A stretch of 59,519 bases of DNA. Origin: an uncultured Dietzia sp. GTDB taxonomy: Bacteria > Actinomycetota > Actinomycetes > Mycobacteriales > Mycobacteriaceae. The stretch covers positions 1 through 59,519 of the forward strand of contig NZ_CALMYY010000123.1 in the NCBI RefSeq assembly GCF_937873725.1, in the 5' to 3' direction. Numbering within the stretch: position 1 is the first letter of the stretch; each line of letters starts with the position of its first letter. Both the position numbers and the translations under genes were made by a program. The notes below the pieces were generated by a model that was given only the letters and a program-made list of their open reading frames with translations, had not been told where the DNA came from and made no database searches. Positions 46,167 to 54,332 of this stretch are shown here, piece by piece.

Positions 46167-46886
46167 TCAGGCCGTCGCGTCGGCGGTGTCTCCCGGGGTC
46201 TCGCCGTTGCCCTCCGCGATGGCGGTGTGCAGGCGGGCCCGCCGGGGCGAGTCGTCCGTGCCGAGCAGCAGGTCGATGGTCAGGCCGAGGCGGTTGCTGA
46301 CGTCGGCGGCCGTCGAGCGCCGGGTGAGCCAGGAGACGAGGTTGGACATCCACACGTCGGAGACCACGCGGGCTATCGAGAGCTGGATCTCGTCCGGCTC
46401 GCCCTGGGCCATGGCGCGGGCGATGATCCGGTCCATGTAGTAGCCCACCTCCTCGACCTCGTTGGCCACGGAGGCGTCGGCGAACATGAACGCCCGGGTC
46501 ATGGCCTCGGTGAGGTTGGGATCGCGCTGCATGGCCTTGGTGATCATCTCCACCACGATCTTCATCCGCTCCTGGGCGGTGTCGCCGGGCGGGGCCGAGC
46601 GTTCGGTGCGCTGGTCCAGTCGACGGAACTCGCGGGCCAGGGCCGAGACCAGGAGGTGGACCTTGGAGGGGAAGTAGCGGTAGAGCGTGCCCACCGCGAC
46701 CTCGGCCTTCTCTGCCACCGCACGCATCTGCACGGCCTCGTACCCGCCCTTGGCGGCCAGGGCCAGCGTGGCGTCGAGGATCCGCCGACGCCGCTCCCGT
46801 TGCGACGTCGTGGTGGGCTCGTCGCTGCGGGACGCGGAGGCCGACGCCGGGGCGTCGCGACCGGTCTCGTCCGGGCTGTTGGTCAT
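46167..46886 (-). CDS. kstR: TetR-family repressor KstR (cholesterol catabolism)
   Basis: 239 residues from ATG 46886, which has AGAAGG eight bases upstream. The helix-turn-helix QRERRRRILDATLALAAKGG, then YEAVQMRAVAEKAEVAVGTLYRYFPSK, is near identical to M. tuberculosis KstR (Rv3574). Ligands there are 3-oxo-cholestenoyl-CoA esters. Divergent from fadE34, as in M. tuberculosis. A minus-strand TAGAAT (46986-46981) could be its -10; it overlaps the operators, so autoregulation is likely. An in-frame ATG at 46982 is less likely because it lies at the promoter. Confidence 0.95.
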   Translation of the reverse strand: MTNSPDETGRDAPASASASRSDEPTTTSQRERRRRILDATLALAAKGGYEAVQMRAVAEKAEVAVGTLYRYFPSKVHLLVSALAREFRRLDQRTERSAPPGDTAQERMKIVVEMITKAMQRDPNLTEAMTRAFMFADASVANEVEEVGYYMDRIIARAMAQGEPDEIQLSIARVVSDVWMSNLVSWLTRRSTAADVSNRLGLTIDLLLGTDDSPRRARLHTAIAEGNGETPGDTADATA

Positions 46887-46984
46887 GAGGCGAACCTTCT
46901 GGGCTGGTGACTCGGGCTGGGCCGGCGGTGGGGAGTCCGGGTCGGGGGCCCGGATTCGTTCGTTCGTGCCCCACTCATGCATTC

Positions 46985-47012
46985 TAGAACACGTTTCCTA
47001 GAACACGTTCTA
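46985..47012. promoter_or_regulatory. Two tandem KstR operators between kstR and fadE34
   Basis: TAGAACACGTTTCC (46985) and TAGAACACGTTCTA (46999) lie end to end with a 14-base period. The second fits the TnnAACnnGTTnnA KstR consensus exactly; the first misses only the final A. They overlap the kstR -10 and touch the fadE34 -10 (TATTAT at 47011-47016), so both directions can be repressed. Confidence 0.88.
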
Positions 47013-47077
47013 TTATGGGGGCGAGTGCGGGCCCGATGGCCCCGCCGGCACACCCCACGTCCCGCCGAGGAGTCACC

Positions 47078-49249
47078 GTGAGCATCGCCACCACCCCGGA
47101 TCAGGCCGAGATCCAGAGCTCGATCAAGGCATGGGCGAAAGCCGCAGATCCGGTGTCGACAGTACGCGCCCAGGAATCCGACCCGGACGCGTGGAAGGCG
47201 CTCTGGCCGCAGCTTGCCGAGCTCGGGCTCTTCGGCGTCGCCGTGGCCGAGGAGCACGGCGGCGCGGGCGCGGAGGTCGTCGACCTGGCCTGCATGCTCG
47301 AGGCGGCCGCCGCCCGGATGGCCCCGGGCCCGATCATGTCCACCGCGCTCGCCGGCGTCCTGGTCTCCCGCGCGGGCGGCGCGGTCGCCGCGGCGCTGGG
47401 CGAGACCCTCGCCGAGGGCGGCCTGCCGGTGGGCGTGTGCCTGGGCTTCGGCTCCACCACGCTCGACGGCTCGGGCGCGGTGACCGGCGACCCGGGCCTC
47501 GCCTACGGCGGAACGGTCGGCGGCGGCCTCCTGCTTCCGGTCGAGGTCGGCGGCGACACCCGCTGGGCCCTGCTCGAGGCCGGCACGGAGGGGGTCACCC
47601 TGACGCCGTCCACGCCGTACGACATCTCGGCCTCGGTCGCCCGCGTGAGCCTGGCGAACGTGGCCATCCCGGAGAGCCGCGTCCTCGAGGGGATCACCAC
47701 CGACCACGTCCACCAGCTGTTCGCGACCCTCGCGGCCGCCGAGGCCGCCGGCGTCGCCGAGTACACCCTCACCACGGCGGTCGAGTACGCCAAGATCCGC
47801 GAGCAGTTCGGCCGCACCATCGGCTCGTTCCAGTCCATCAAGCACCTTGCGGCCGACATGCTCTGCCGCACCGAGCAGGTCCGGGCCCTGGCCTGGGACG
47901 CCGCCGTCGCCGCCGAGGACCTCGGCGCCGCCGACTCCGAGCTACCCGTCGCGGCGGCGGTCGCCGGGGCGCTGGCCTTCGACAACGCCGTGCGCAACTC
48001 CCAGGACTGCATCCAGATCCTCGGCGGCATCGGCTTCACCTTCGAGCACGACGCCCACTTCTACCTGCGCCGGGCGGGCGCGCTGAGGCAGGCGATCGGC
48101 GGTGCCGCCCGCTGGCGCCGCTCCCTGGCCGAGCTCACGCTGGCCGGCAGGCGCCGCCACCTGGACATCGACCTGTCGGTGATCGACGGGATCGACGCCA
48201 GGCGCGAGGAGATCCGCGCGCTGGTGGCCCGTGTCGCGGCCGTCGACGGCGACGAGCGCAAGCGTGCCCTGGCCGACACCGGCCTGTTCATGCCGCACCT
48301 GCCCGAGCCGTGGGGCCTGGGCGCCTCGCCGGCCGAGCAGCTGATGATCGACGAGGAGCTCGAGGCGGCGGGCGTCGCGCGCCACGACATCACCATCGGC
48401 GGCTGGGCCGTCCCGACCATCCTCCAGGCCGCACCCGAGCACGCGGACAGGCTCGTCCGCGACACCATGGCCGGGACGGTCAAATGGTGCCAGCTATTCT
48501 CCGAGCCCGGCGCGGGCTCCGACCTCGCGGCGCTGCGCACCACGGCGGAGAAGGTCGAGGGCGGCTGGAAGCTCAACGGCCAGAAGGTGTGGACCTCGCT
48601 GGCCCGCGAGGCCGACTGGGCCATGTGCCTGGCCCGGACCGACCCCGGCGCCCCCAAGCACAAGGGCATCACCTACTTCCTGGTGGACATGCGCTCCGAG
48701 GGGATCCGCACCTCGCCGCTGCGCGAGATCACGGGCGAGGCCCTGTTCAACGAGGTCTTCCTCGAGGACCTGTTCGTCCCCGACGAGTTCCAGGTGGGCA
48801 CCGTCAACGACGGCTGGAAGATCGCCCGCACCACGCTGGCCAACGAGCGCGTGGCCATGGGCGGCGGCTCCTCGCTCGGCGACGCCGCCGAGGAGATCAT
48901 CGGGCTCATCGAGGCGGCCGGGGTCTCGGGCGACGCCGTGGTCCTGGACGAGCTGGGCAAGCACATCGCCGACGGCGTGGTGGGCAGCCTCCTCGACCTG
49001 CGGACCGCCCTGCGCACCCTCGCCGGCGCCGGCCCGGGCGCCGAGTCGTCCGTCCGCAAGATCGTGGGCGTGCGCCACCGCCAGGACATCGCCGAGTTCG
49101 GCCTCGAGCTCACCGGCACGGCCGGGGTCGAGTTCACCGAGCAGGGCCGCAAGTTCCTCATGGTCCGCTGCCTGTCGATCGCCGGCGGCACCGAGCAGGT
49201 GCTGCTCAACGTGGTGGGCGAGCGCATCCTCGGCCTGCCCCGCGACTGA
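47078..49249 (+). CDS. fadE34: Two-domain acyl-CoA dehydrogenase FadE34 (ChsE3)
   Basis: 723 residues in two ACAD domains (about 1-370 and 390-720), as in M. tuberculosis FadE34 (711). Domain 1 ends in FDNAVRNSQDCIQILGGIGF; domain 2 has SEPGAGSDLAALRTTAE, LNGQKVWTSLAREADW, and the C-terminal SIAGGTEQVLLNVVGERIL. FadE34 dehydrogenates the C24 steroid side-chain CoA ester. I start at GTG 47078 because GAGGAG lies five bases upstream; ATG 47015 overlaps the TATTAT box. KstR-controlled and divergent from kstR. Confidence 0.93.
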   Translation: MSIATTPDQAEIQSSIKAWAKAADPVSTVRAQESDPDAWKALWPQLAELGLFGVAVAEEHGGAGAEVVDLACMLEAAAARMAPGPIMSTALAGVLVSRAGGAVAAALGETLAEGGLPVGVCLGFGSTTLDGSGAVTGDPGLAYGGTVGGGLLLPVEVGGDTRWALLEAGTEGVTLTPSTPYDISASVARVSLANVAIPESRVLEGITTDHVHQLFATLAAAEAAGVAEYTLTTAVEYAKIREQFGRTIGSFQSIKHLAADMLCRTEQVRALAWDAAVAAEDLGAADSELPVAAAVAGALAFDNAVRNSQDCIQILGGIGFTFEHDAHFYLRRAGALRQAIGGAARWRRSLAELTLAGRRRHLDIDLSVIDGIDARREEIRALVARVAAVDGDERKRALADTGLFMPHLPEPWGLGASPAEQLMIDEELEAAGVARHDITIGGWAVPTILQAAPEHADRLVRDTMAGTVKWCQLFSEPGAGSDLAALRTTAEKVEGGWKLNGQKVWTSLAREADWAMCLARTDPGAPKHKGITYFLVDMRSEGIRTSPLREITGEALFNEVFLEDLFVPDEFQVGTVNDGWKIARTTLANERVAMGGGSSLGDAAEEIIGLIEAAGVSGDAVVLDELGKHIADGVVGSLLDLRTALRTLAGAGPGAESSVRKIVGVRHRQDIAEFGLELTGTAGVEFTEQGRKFLMVRCLSIAGGTEQVLLNVVGERILGLPRD

Positions 49250-49304
49250 GCCGCCCCGACCCGACCCGGCCCGCCCCCACCGACCCGAACAGGACTGATC
49301 CCCC

Positions 49305-51650
49305 GTGGACTTCACCCGTACCGAGACCCAGGCCGCCGTCGCCGAGGCGGTCGCCGGCGCACTCTCCACCGCCGCCCCGGCGGAGGAGCTGCTCACCGCG
49401 CTGCCCAGCCGCAGCGTCGACGACGCCGGCTACGACGAGCGCCTGTGGTCGGCGTTCGCCGGGTCGGGCCTGCTCTCCCTGGGCCTGCCCGAGGCGCTCG
49501 GCGGGGACGGCCTCACCGCGGCCGACATCGCCGTGGTCCTGGAGGAGGTCGGCCGGGCCGGGGTGGTGATCCCGGCGCTGGAGACCCTGGGCCTGGGCGT
49601 CCTGCCGATCGTGGCCCTCGGCACCGCCGACCAGCAGCGGGCGCTGCTCGAGGGCATCGAGGACGGCCGCATCCTCACCGCCGCCGTGGCCGAGCCGGGC
49701 AACCCGCTGCCGCTCGCGCCCTCCGTGCGGCTGGACGGCGGGACCATCACCGGGACCGTCACCGCGGTCCGCTACGCGGCCCAGGCACGGTCGGTCCTCG
49801 TGCCGGCGTCCACGCCCGAGGGTGCCGTCCTCGTCGTCGTGGCCCCCGATGCCCCGGGCGTCACCCTGACGCCGACCCTCGGGTCCCTCGGCGTGCCCGA
49901 GTACGCGATGCGGTTCGAGGCCACGCCGGTCGACGACGACGAGGTCCTCCGCGGCACGGGGGACGAGTCCGTCCTCGAGGTCTTCCGACGCCTCGTCCTG
50001 TCCGCCTGCATCGCCCACGGCGACGGCCTGGTCTCCGGCGCGCTGGACATGACGGCCGAGTACCTCAGGGGGCGGGTCCAGTTCGGCAGGCCGCTCGGGG
50101 CGTTCCAGGCGGTCCAGCAGGAGCTGGCCGACGTCTACATCGTCTCGCGCACGCTGCACGGGATCGCGCAGTCGGTGTCCTGGCGCGTGGCGGAGGGGCT
50201 GACCGGCCCGTCCGACCGCTACGCCACCGACCCCACGATCGGGGCCTACTGGCTGGCCGCCGAGGGTCCGCGCGCGGTGCAGATCCTGCACCACCTCCAC
50301 GGCGGCGTCGGCGTGGACATCACGTACCCCATGTTCCGGTACTCCTCGGCGGTCAAGGACCTCGCCCGCTTCGTGGGAGGCCCCCAGCTCCACCTGGAGG
50401 AGCTGGCCGCCGCGGTCGCGGCCGATCCGGTCGACCACGTGGGGAGCCCCGCCGGGGACGCCGGCGCGCAGGGGGACGGCACGTTCATCGACCTCACCCC
50501 CGACCAGCGGGCGCTGCAGGCCGAGCTGCGCGAGTACTTCTCCACACTCATCTCGCCCGAGGAGGCGGCGGACATCGCCACCACCCGCCACGGCGACACC
50601 TACGCGGAGATCATCAGGCGGATGGGCCGCGACGGCTGGCTGGGCGTGGGCTGGCCCACCGAGTTCGGCGGCAAGGGCTTCGGCCACATCGAGCAGCTGC
50701 TCTTCACCAACGAGGCCACCCGAGCCGACGTGCCGCTGCCCTCGGTGACGCTGCAGACCGTGGGGCCGACCCTGCAGAAGTACGGCTCCGAGGTGCAGAA
50801 GGAGAGGTTCCTCCCCGGCATCCTCGAGGGCTCCCTGCACTTCGCGATCGGCTACTCCGAGCCGGACGCGGGCACCGACCTCGCCGCGCTGCGCACCACC
50901 GCCCGGCGGGACGAGGCGACCGGCGACTGGATCATCAACGGCCAGAAGATGTGGACCACCGGCGGTCACCACGCCGACTACATCTGGCTGGCCGCGCGCA
51001 CGGGCACGCCGGATTCGCGGCACCGCGGGCTGACGATCTTCATCGTGGACACCACCGACCCCGGGTTCTCCTTCACCCCGATCATCACGTGCGACGGCGC
51101 GCACCACGTCAACGCCACCTACTACCAGGATGTGCGCGTGCCCGCGGACATGGTGGTGGGCGAGGTCGACGGCGGCTGGAAGATGCTCACCACCCAGCTC
51201 AACCACGAGCGGGTCATGCTGGCCCCGGCCGGGCGGCCGGGCGGGTACTACGACCAGCTGGCCGACTGGGCCCGCGGCACCGGCGCCGACGGGGTCCGGC
51301 ACCTGGACCGCCCCGAGGTGCGGCGCGGGCTGGCCGAGATCTCCGCCGTGGTCCGCCTCAACGAGCTGCTCAACTGGCAGGTCTCCTCGGCGGGGGAGAA
51401 CCCGTCGATGGGCGACTCGGCGGCGTCCAAGGTGTTCTCCACCGAGAAGATCCAGCACGTGGGCCGGATCGTCGAGGAGCTCCTCGGGCGCTTCGGCGAC
51501 CCCACCGATCCCGACACGGCCGCGCTGCAGCGCTGGTTCGACATGATGAACAAGCGCAACGTCGTGATCACCTTCGGCGGCGGCGTCAACGAGGTCATGC
51601 GCGAGCTGGTCTGCATGGGCGGCCTCGGCATGCCCCGCACCGCCCGCTAG
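49305..51650 (+). CDS. fadE28-fadE29: Fused ChsE1-ChsE2 acyl-CoA dehydrogenase (FadE28-FadE29 fusion)
   Basis: 781 residues. Residues 1 to about 367 match M. tuberculosis FadE28/ChsE1 (LETLGLGVLPIVAL, ILHHLHGGVGVDITYP, then a kinase-free end GGPQLHLEEL). From residue 394 (FIDLTPDQRALQAELREYFS) it matches FadE29/ChsE2 (GYSEPDAGTDLAALRTTA, ITFGGGVNEVMREL). A 26-residue Gly/Asp/Ala linker joins them. In M. tuberculosis the two are separate subunits of an alpha2beta2 heterotetramer that dehydrogenates 3-oxo-4-pregnene-20-carboxyl-CoA. chsH2, chsH1 and ltp2 follow here in the same order. GTG start; 56 bases after fadE34. Confidence 0.9.
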   Translation: MDFTRTETQAAVAEAVAGALSTAAPAEELLTALPSRSVDDAGYDERLWSAFAGSGLLSLGLPEALGGDGLTAADIAVVLEEVGRAGVVIPALETLGLGVLPIVALGTADQQRALLEGIEDGRILTAAVAEPGNPLPLAPSVRLDGGTITGTVTAVRYAAQARSVLVPASTPEGAVLVVVAPDAPGVTLTPTLGSLGVPEYAMRFEATPVDDDEVLRGTGDESVLEVFRRLVLSACIAHGDGLVSGALDMTAEYLRGRVQFGRPLGAFQAVQQELADVYIVSRTLHGIAQSVSWRVAEGLTGPSDRYATDPTIGAYWLAAEGPRAVQILHHLHGGVGVDITYPMFRYSSAVKDLARFVGGPQLHLEELAAAVAADPVDHVGSPAGDAGAQGDGTFIDLTPDQRALQAELREYFSTLISPEEAADIATTRHGDTYAEIIRRMGRDGWLGVGWPTEFGGKGFGHIEQLLFTNEATRADVPLPSVTLQTVGPTLQKYGSEVQKERFLPGILEGSLHFAIGYSEPDAGTDLAALRTTARRDEATGDWIINGQKMWTTGGHHADYIWLAARTGTPDSRHRGLTIFIVDTTDPGFSFTPIITCDGAHHVNATYYQDVRVPADMVVGEVDGGWKMLTTQLNHERVMLAPAGRPGGYYDQLADWARGTGADGVRHLDRPEVRRGLAEISAVVRLNELLNWQVSSAGENPSMGDSAASKVFSTEKIQHVGRIVEELLGRFGDPTDPDTAALQRWFDMMNKRNVVITFGGGVNEVMRELVCMGGLGMPRTAR

Positions 51651-51691
51651 ACCGCCCCCGCCCACGCCCACGAACCCACGAGAAGGCACCC

Positions 51692-52726
51692 ATGAGTGAC
51701 GAGCAGGCCGGCCGCATCCTCGCCGCGGCCGAGGAGATCCGGGCCGCCGGCGGCAGCGCCCGCCGCGCGGGCCGCGATCCCGTCAACACGCCCATGATCC
51801 GCAACTGGACCGAGGCGATCGGGGACCGGAACCCGATCTACGAGTCCGAGGAGGCGGCCGTGGAGGCCGGGCACGGCGGGCTGGTCGCGCCGCCCGCGAT
51901 GGCGCAGGTGTGGACCATGCGCGGGCTCGGCAGGACCCGCGAGGCGGACGACCCGCTCGGCAACATGACCGATCTCCTCGACGCCGAGGGCTTCACCTCC
52001 GTCGTGGCCACGAACTGCGACTCGACCTACCACCGGTACACGCGGCCGGGCGAGGAGGTCACCATCCAGTCGGTGCTCACCGACGTGGTGGGCCCCAAGA
52101 CCACCGGCCTGGGCGAGGGCTGGTTCTTCACCACCCGCAACTACTGGCGGGTCGGCGACGAGGTGGTGGCCGAGATGGACTTCCGGATCCTCAAGTTCCG
52201 CCCCGCCGCCACGAAGGCCGAGGCCACCGCCGCCATCGTCTCGAGCTCCGGCTCGCCCACCGACGACCTGGTCCCCGGCAAGGTCCTGCGCCCGTCGGTC
52301 TCCCAGGACACCGCGTTCTTCTGGGAGGGCGTGCGCGCCCACGAGCTGCGCATCCAGACGCGCGAGGACGGCTCGCTCCAGCACCCGCCGGTCCCGGCGC
52401 TGTGGAAGGACAAGTCCGAGCAGACCGACTTCGTGGTCTCCTCGGGGCGCGGCACGGTGTTCAGCTTCGTCACCCACCACGCCCCGCGCGTGCCGGGCCG
52501 CACCAGGTTCCCGTTCGTGATCGCCCTGGTGGAGCTAGAGGAGGGCGTGCGCATGCTCGGCGAGCTGCGCGGCGTGGACCCGGCCGAGGTGACGATCGGC
52601 ATGGACGTGGAGGTGGAGTTCCTCGACATGCCGGGGGACACCTCCGAGGACGCGGCCTTCGGCACCGACCCGTGGACGCTCTACGCCTGGCGACCCGCCA
52701 CCACCGATCAGGGGGAATCCCAGTGA
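51692..52726 (+). CDS. chsH2: Steroid enoyl-CoA hydratase large subunit ChsH2 (MaoC-like plus DUF35)
   Basis: 344 residues. N-terminal MaoC-like hot-dog region (MIRNWTEAIGDRNPIYESEE, STYHRYTRPGEEV) and a C-terminal DUF35/OB region. The DUF35 part lacks the zinc rubredoxin-like cysteines seen in some members, but FSFVTHHAPRVPGRTRFPFV is typical. The hydratase adds water to the C17 side-chain enoyl-CoA with ChsH1, and the DUF35 domain docks Ltp2. AGAAGG lies before ATG 51692. Its stop overlaps chsH1 (GTGA). Rv3542c is the counterpart. Confidence 0.92.
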   Translation: MSDEQAGRILAAAEEIRAAGGSARRAGRDPVNTPMIRNWTEAIGDRNPIYESEEAAVEAGHGGLVAPPAMAQVWTMRGLGRTREADDPLGNMTDLLDAEGFTSVVATNCDSTYHRYTRPGEEVTIQSVLTDVVGPKTTGLGEGWFFTTRNYWRVGDEVVAEMDFRILKFRPAATKAEATAAIVSSSGSPTDDLVPGKVLRPSVSQDTAFFWEGVRAHELRIQTREDGSLQHPPVPALWKDKSEQTDFVVSSGRGTVFSFVTHHAPRVPGRTRFPFVIALVELEEGVRMLGELRGVDPAEVTIGMDVEVEFLDMPGDTSEDAAFGTDPWTLYAWRPATTDQGESQ

Positions 52727-53157
52727 GCGACCGAGTGATCTGCCCGGCCGAACCGCCCGCCGTCGCGGTGGGGGACACCCTGCCCGAGCTGGCGATCGAG
52801 GGCACCCCGACGTTCATCGTCGCCTCGGCGCTGGCGACTCGCGACTTCCAGGACGTCCACCACGACCGCGACCTGGCGCACGCCAAGGGCTCGAAGGACA
52901 TCTTCGTCAACATCCTCACCGACACCGGCCTGGTGCAGCGGTACGTCACCGACTGGGCCGGCCAGAAGGCGCGGATCACCTCCATCAAGCTGCGACTGGG
53001 CGTGCCCTGGTACGCGTACGACACCCTCACCCTGAGGGGAGAGGTCACGGGCGTCGACGACGACGGGCTGGTCACGGTGACGATCGTCGGCACCGATTCG
53101 CTGGGCGCGCACGTCACCTCCACGGCCACCCTCTACATGAACGGAGACCCGCGGTGA
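52723..53157 (+). CDS. chsH1: Steroid enoyl-CoA hydratase small subunit ChsH1 (MaoC-like)
   Basis: 144 residues, hot-dog fold with the hydratase motif FQDVHHDRDLAHAKGSKDI carrying the catalytic Asp/His. SIKLRLGVPWYAYDTLTLRGEV is also typical of Rv3541c. It forms the heterotetramer with ChsH2. GTG overlaps the chsH2 stop and its own stop overlaps ltp2 (GTGA), so three genes are coupled, as expected for a complex. Confidence 0.93.
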   Translation: MSDRVICPAEPPAVAVGDTLPELAIEGTPTFIVASALATRDFQDVHHDRDLAHAKGSKDIFVNILTDTGLVQRYVTDWAGQKARITSIKLRLGVPWYAYDTLTLRGEVTGVDDDGLVTVTIVGTDSLGAHVTSTATLYMNGDPR

Positions 53158-54332
53158 GCACCCTCGCAGACAAGGCGGCGATCGTCGGGATCGGCGCCAC
53201 CGACTTCTCCAAGGACTCCGGCCGGTCCGAGCTGCGCCTGGCCGCCGAGGCCGTGCGTGCCGCGGTGGCCGACGCGGGCCTGCAGCCGTCGGACGTGGAC
53301 GGCCTCGTGTCGTTCACCATGGACACCAACACCGAGATCGCCGTGGCCCGCGCCGCGGGCATCGGCCACCTGAACTTCTTCTCCCGCATCCACTACGGCG
53401 GCGGCGCCGCGTGCGCCACGGTCCAGCAGGCCGCGATGGCCGTGGCGACCGGCGTGGCCGAGGTGGTGGTCTGTTACCGCGCGTTCAACGAGCGCTCGGG
53501 CATGCGCTTCGGGCAGGTCAACAGCGCGCTCGTGCAGCAGGTCAACTCCTCCGGCACGGATAACGCGTTCTCCTACCCGCACGGGCTGTCCACCCCGGCC
53601 GGGTTCGTGGCGATGGTCGCGCGGCGCTACATGCACGAGTACGGCGCCACGAGCGAGGACCTCGGTCGGGTCGCGGTGGTGGACCGCAAGCACGCCGCCG
53701 TCAACCCGGCCGCGTTCTTCCACGGCAAGCCGATCACGCTCGCCGAGCACCAGGCCTCCCGCTTCATCGCGGAGCCGCTGCACCTGCTGGACTGCTGCCA
53801 GGAGTCCGACGGGGGCCAGGCGATCGTCGTGACCACGCCCGAGCGGGCCAAGGACCTGCCGCACCGGCCGGTGTCGATCGCCGCCGCGGCCTCGGGCTCG
53901 GGCCCGGACCAGTACATCATGACCTCGTACTACCGCCCGGAGCTCGCCGGGCTGCCCGAGATGGGGATTGTCGGCGACCAGCTGTGGAACCAGTCCGGGC
54001 TGCGCCCGGAGGACATGGACATGGCGGTGCTGTACGACCACTTCACGCCGTACGTCCTCATGCAGCTCGAGGAGCTGGGGTTCTGCGGCCGCGGCGAGGC
54101 CAAGGACTTCGTCCGCGAGCCGGGCGCGCTCGAGGTGGGCGGCCGCCTGCCACTCAACACGCACGGGGGCCAGCTGGGCGAGGCGTACATCCACGGCATG
54201 AACGGCATCGCCGAGGGCGTGCGCCAGCTGCGGGGGGACTCGGTCAACCAGGTGCCCGGAGCCGAGAAGCTGGTCGTGACCGCCGGCACCGGTGTGCCGA
54301 CCTCGGGCCTGGTCCTCACCGTGGCGGGATGA
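53154..54332 (+). CDS. ltp2: Thiolase-like retro-aldolase Ltp2
   Basis: 392 residues of the SCP-x/thiolase-like family. Conserved AIVGIGATDFSKDSGRSEL, GGGAACATVQQAAMAV, FSYPHGLSTPAGF, LLDCCQESDGGQAIVV and LPLNTHGGQLGEAYIHGM match Rv3540c. Ltp2 with ChsH2-DUF35 cleaves 17-hydroxy-3-oxo-4-pregnene-20-carboxyl-CoA to androstenedione and propionyl-CoA. Start overlaps the chsH1 stop; its own stop overlaps the next gene as ATGA. Confidence 0.94.
   Translation: MSTLADKAAIVGIGATDFSKDSGRSELRLAAEAVRAAVADAGLQPSDVDGLVSFTMDTNTEIAVARAAGIGHLNFFSRIHYGGGAACATVQQAAMAVATGVAEVVVCYRAFNERSGMRFGQVNSALVQQVNSSGTDNAFSYPHGLSTPAGFVAMVARRYMHEYGATSEDLGRVAVVDRKHAAVNPAAFFHGKPITLAEHQASRFIAEPLHLLDCCQESDGGQAIVVTTPERAKDLPHRPVSIAAAASGSGPDQYIMTSYYRPELAGLPEMGIVGDQLWNQSGLRPEDMDMAVLYDHFTPYVLMQLEELGFCGRGEAKDFVREPGALEVGGRLPLNTHGGQLGEAYIHGMNGIAEGVRQLRGDSVNQVPGAEKLVVTAGTGVPTSGLVLTVAG

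Noticed and set aside
47015..47077. Longer fadE34 start at ATG 47015
   Set aside because: The codon overlaps the TATTAT -10 box; GTG 47078 has GAGGAG at good spacing.
49206..51689. 827-codon antisense frame opposite the fused dehydrogenase
   Set aside because: Shadow of codon bias; His/Asp/Gly/Arg composition without motifs.
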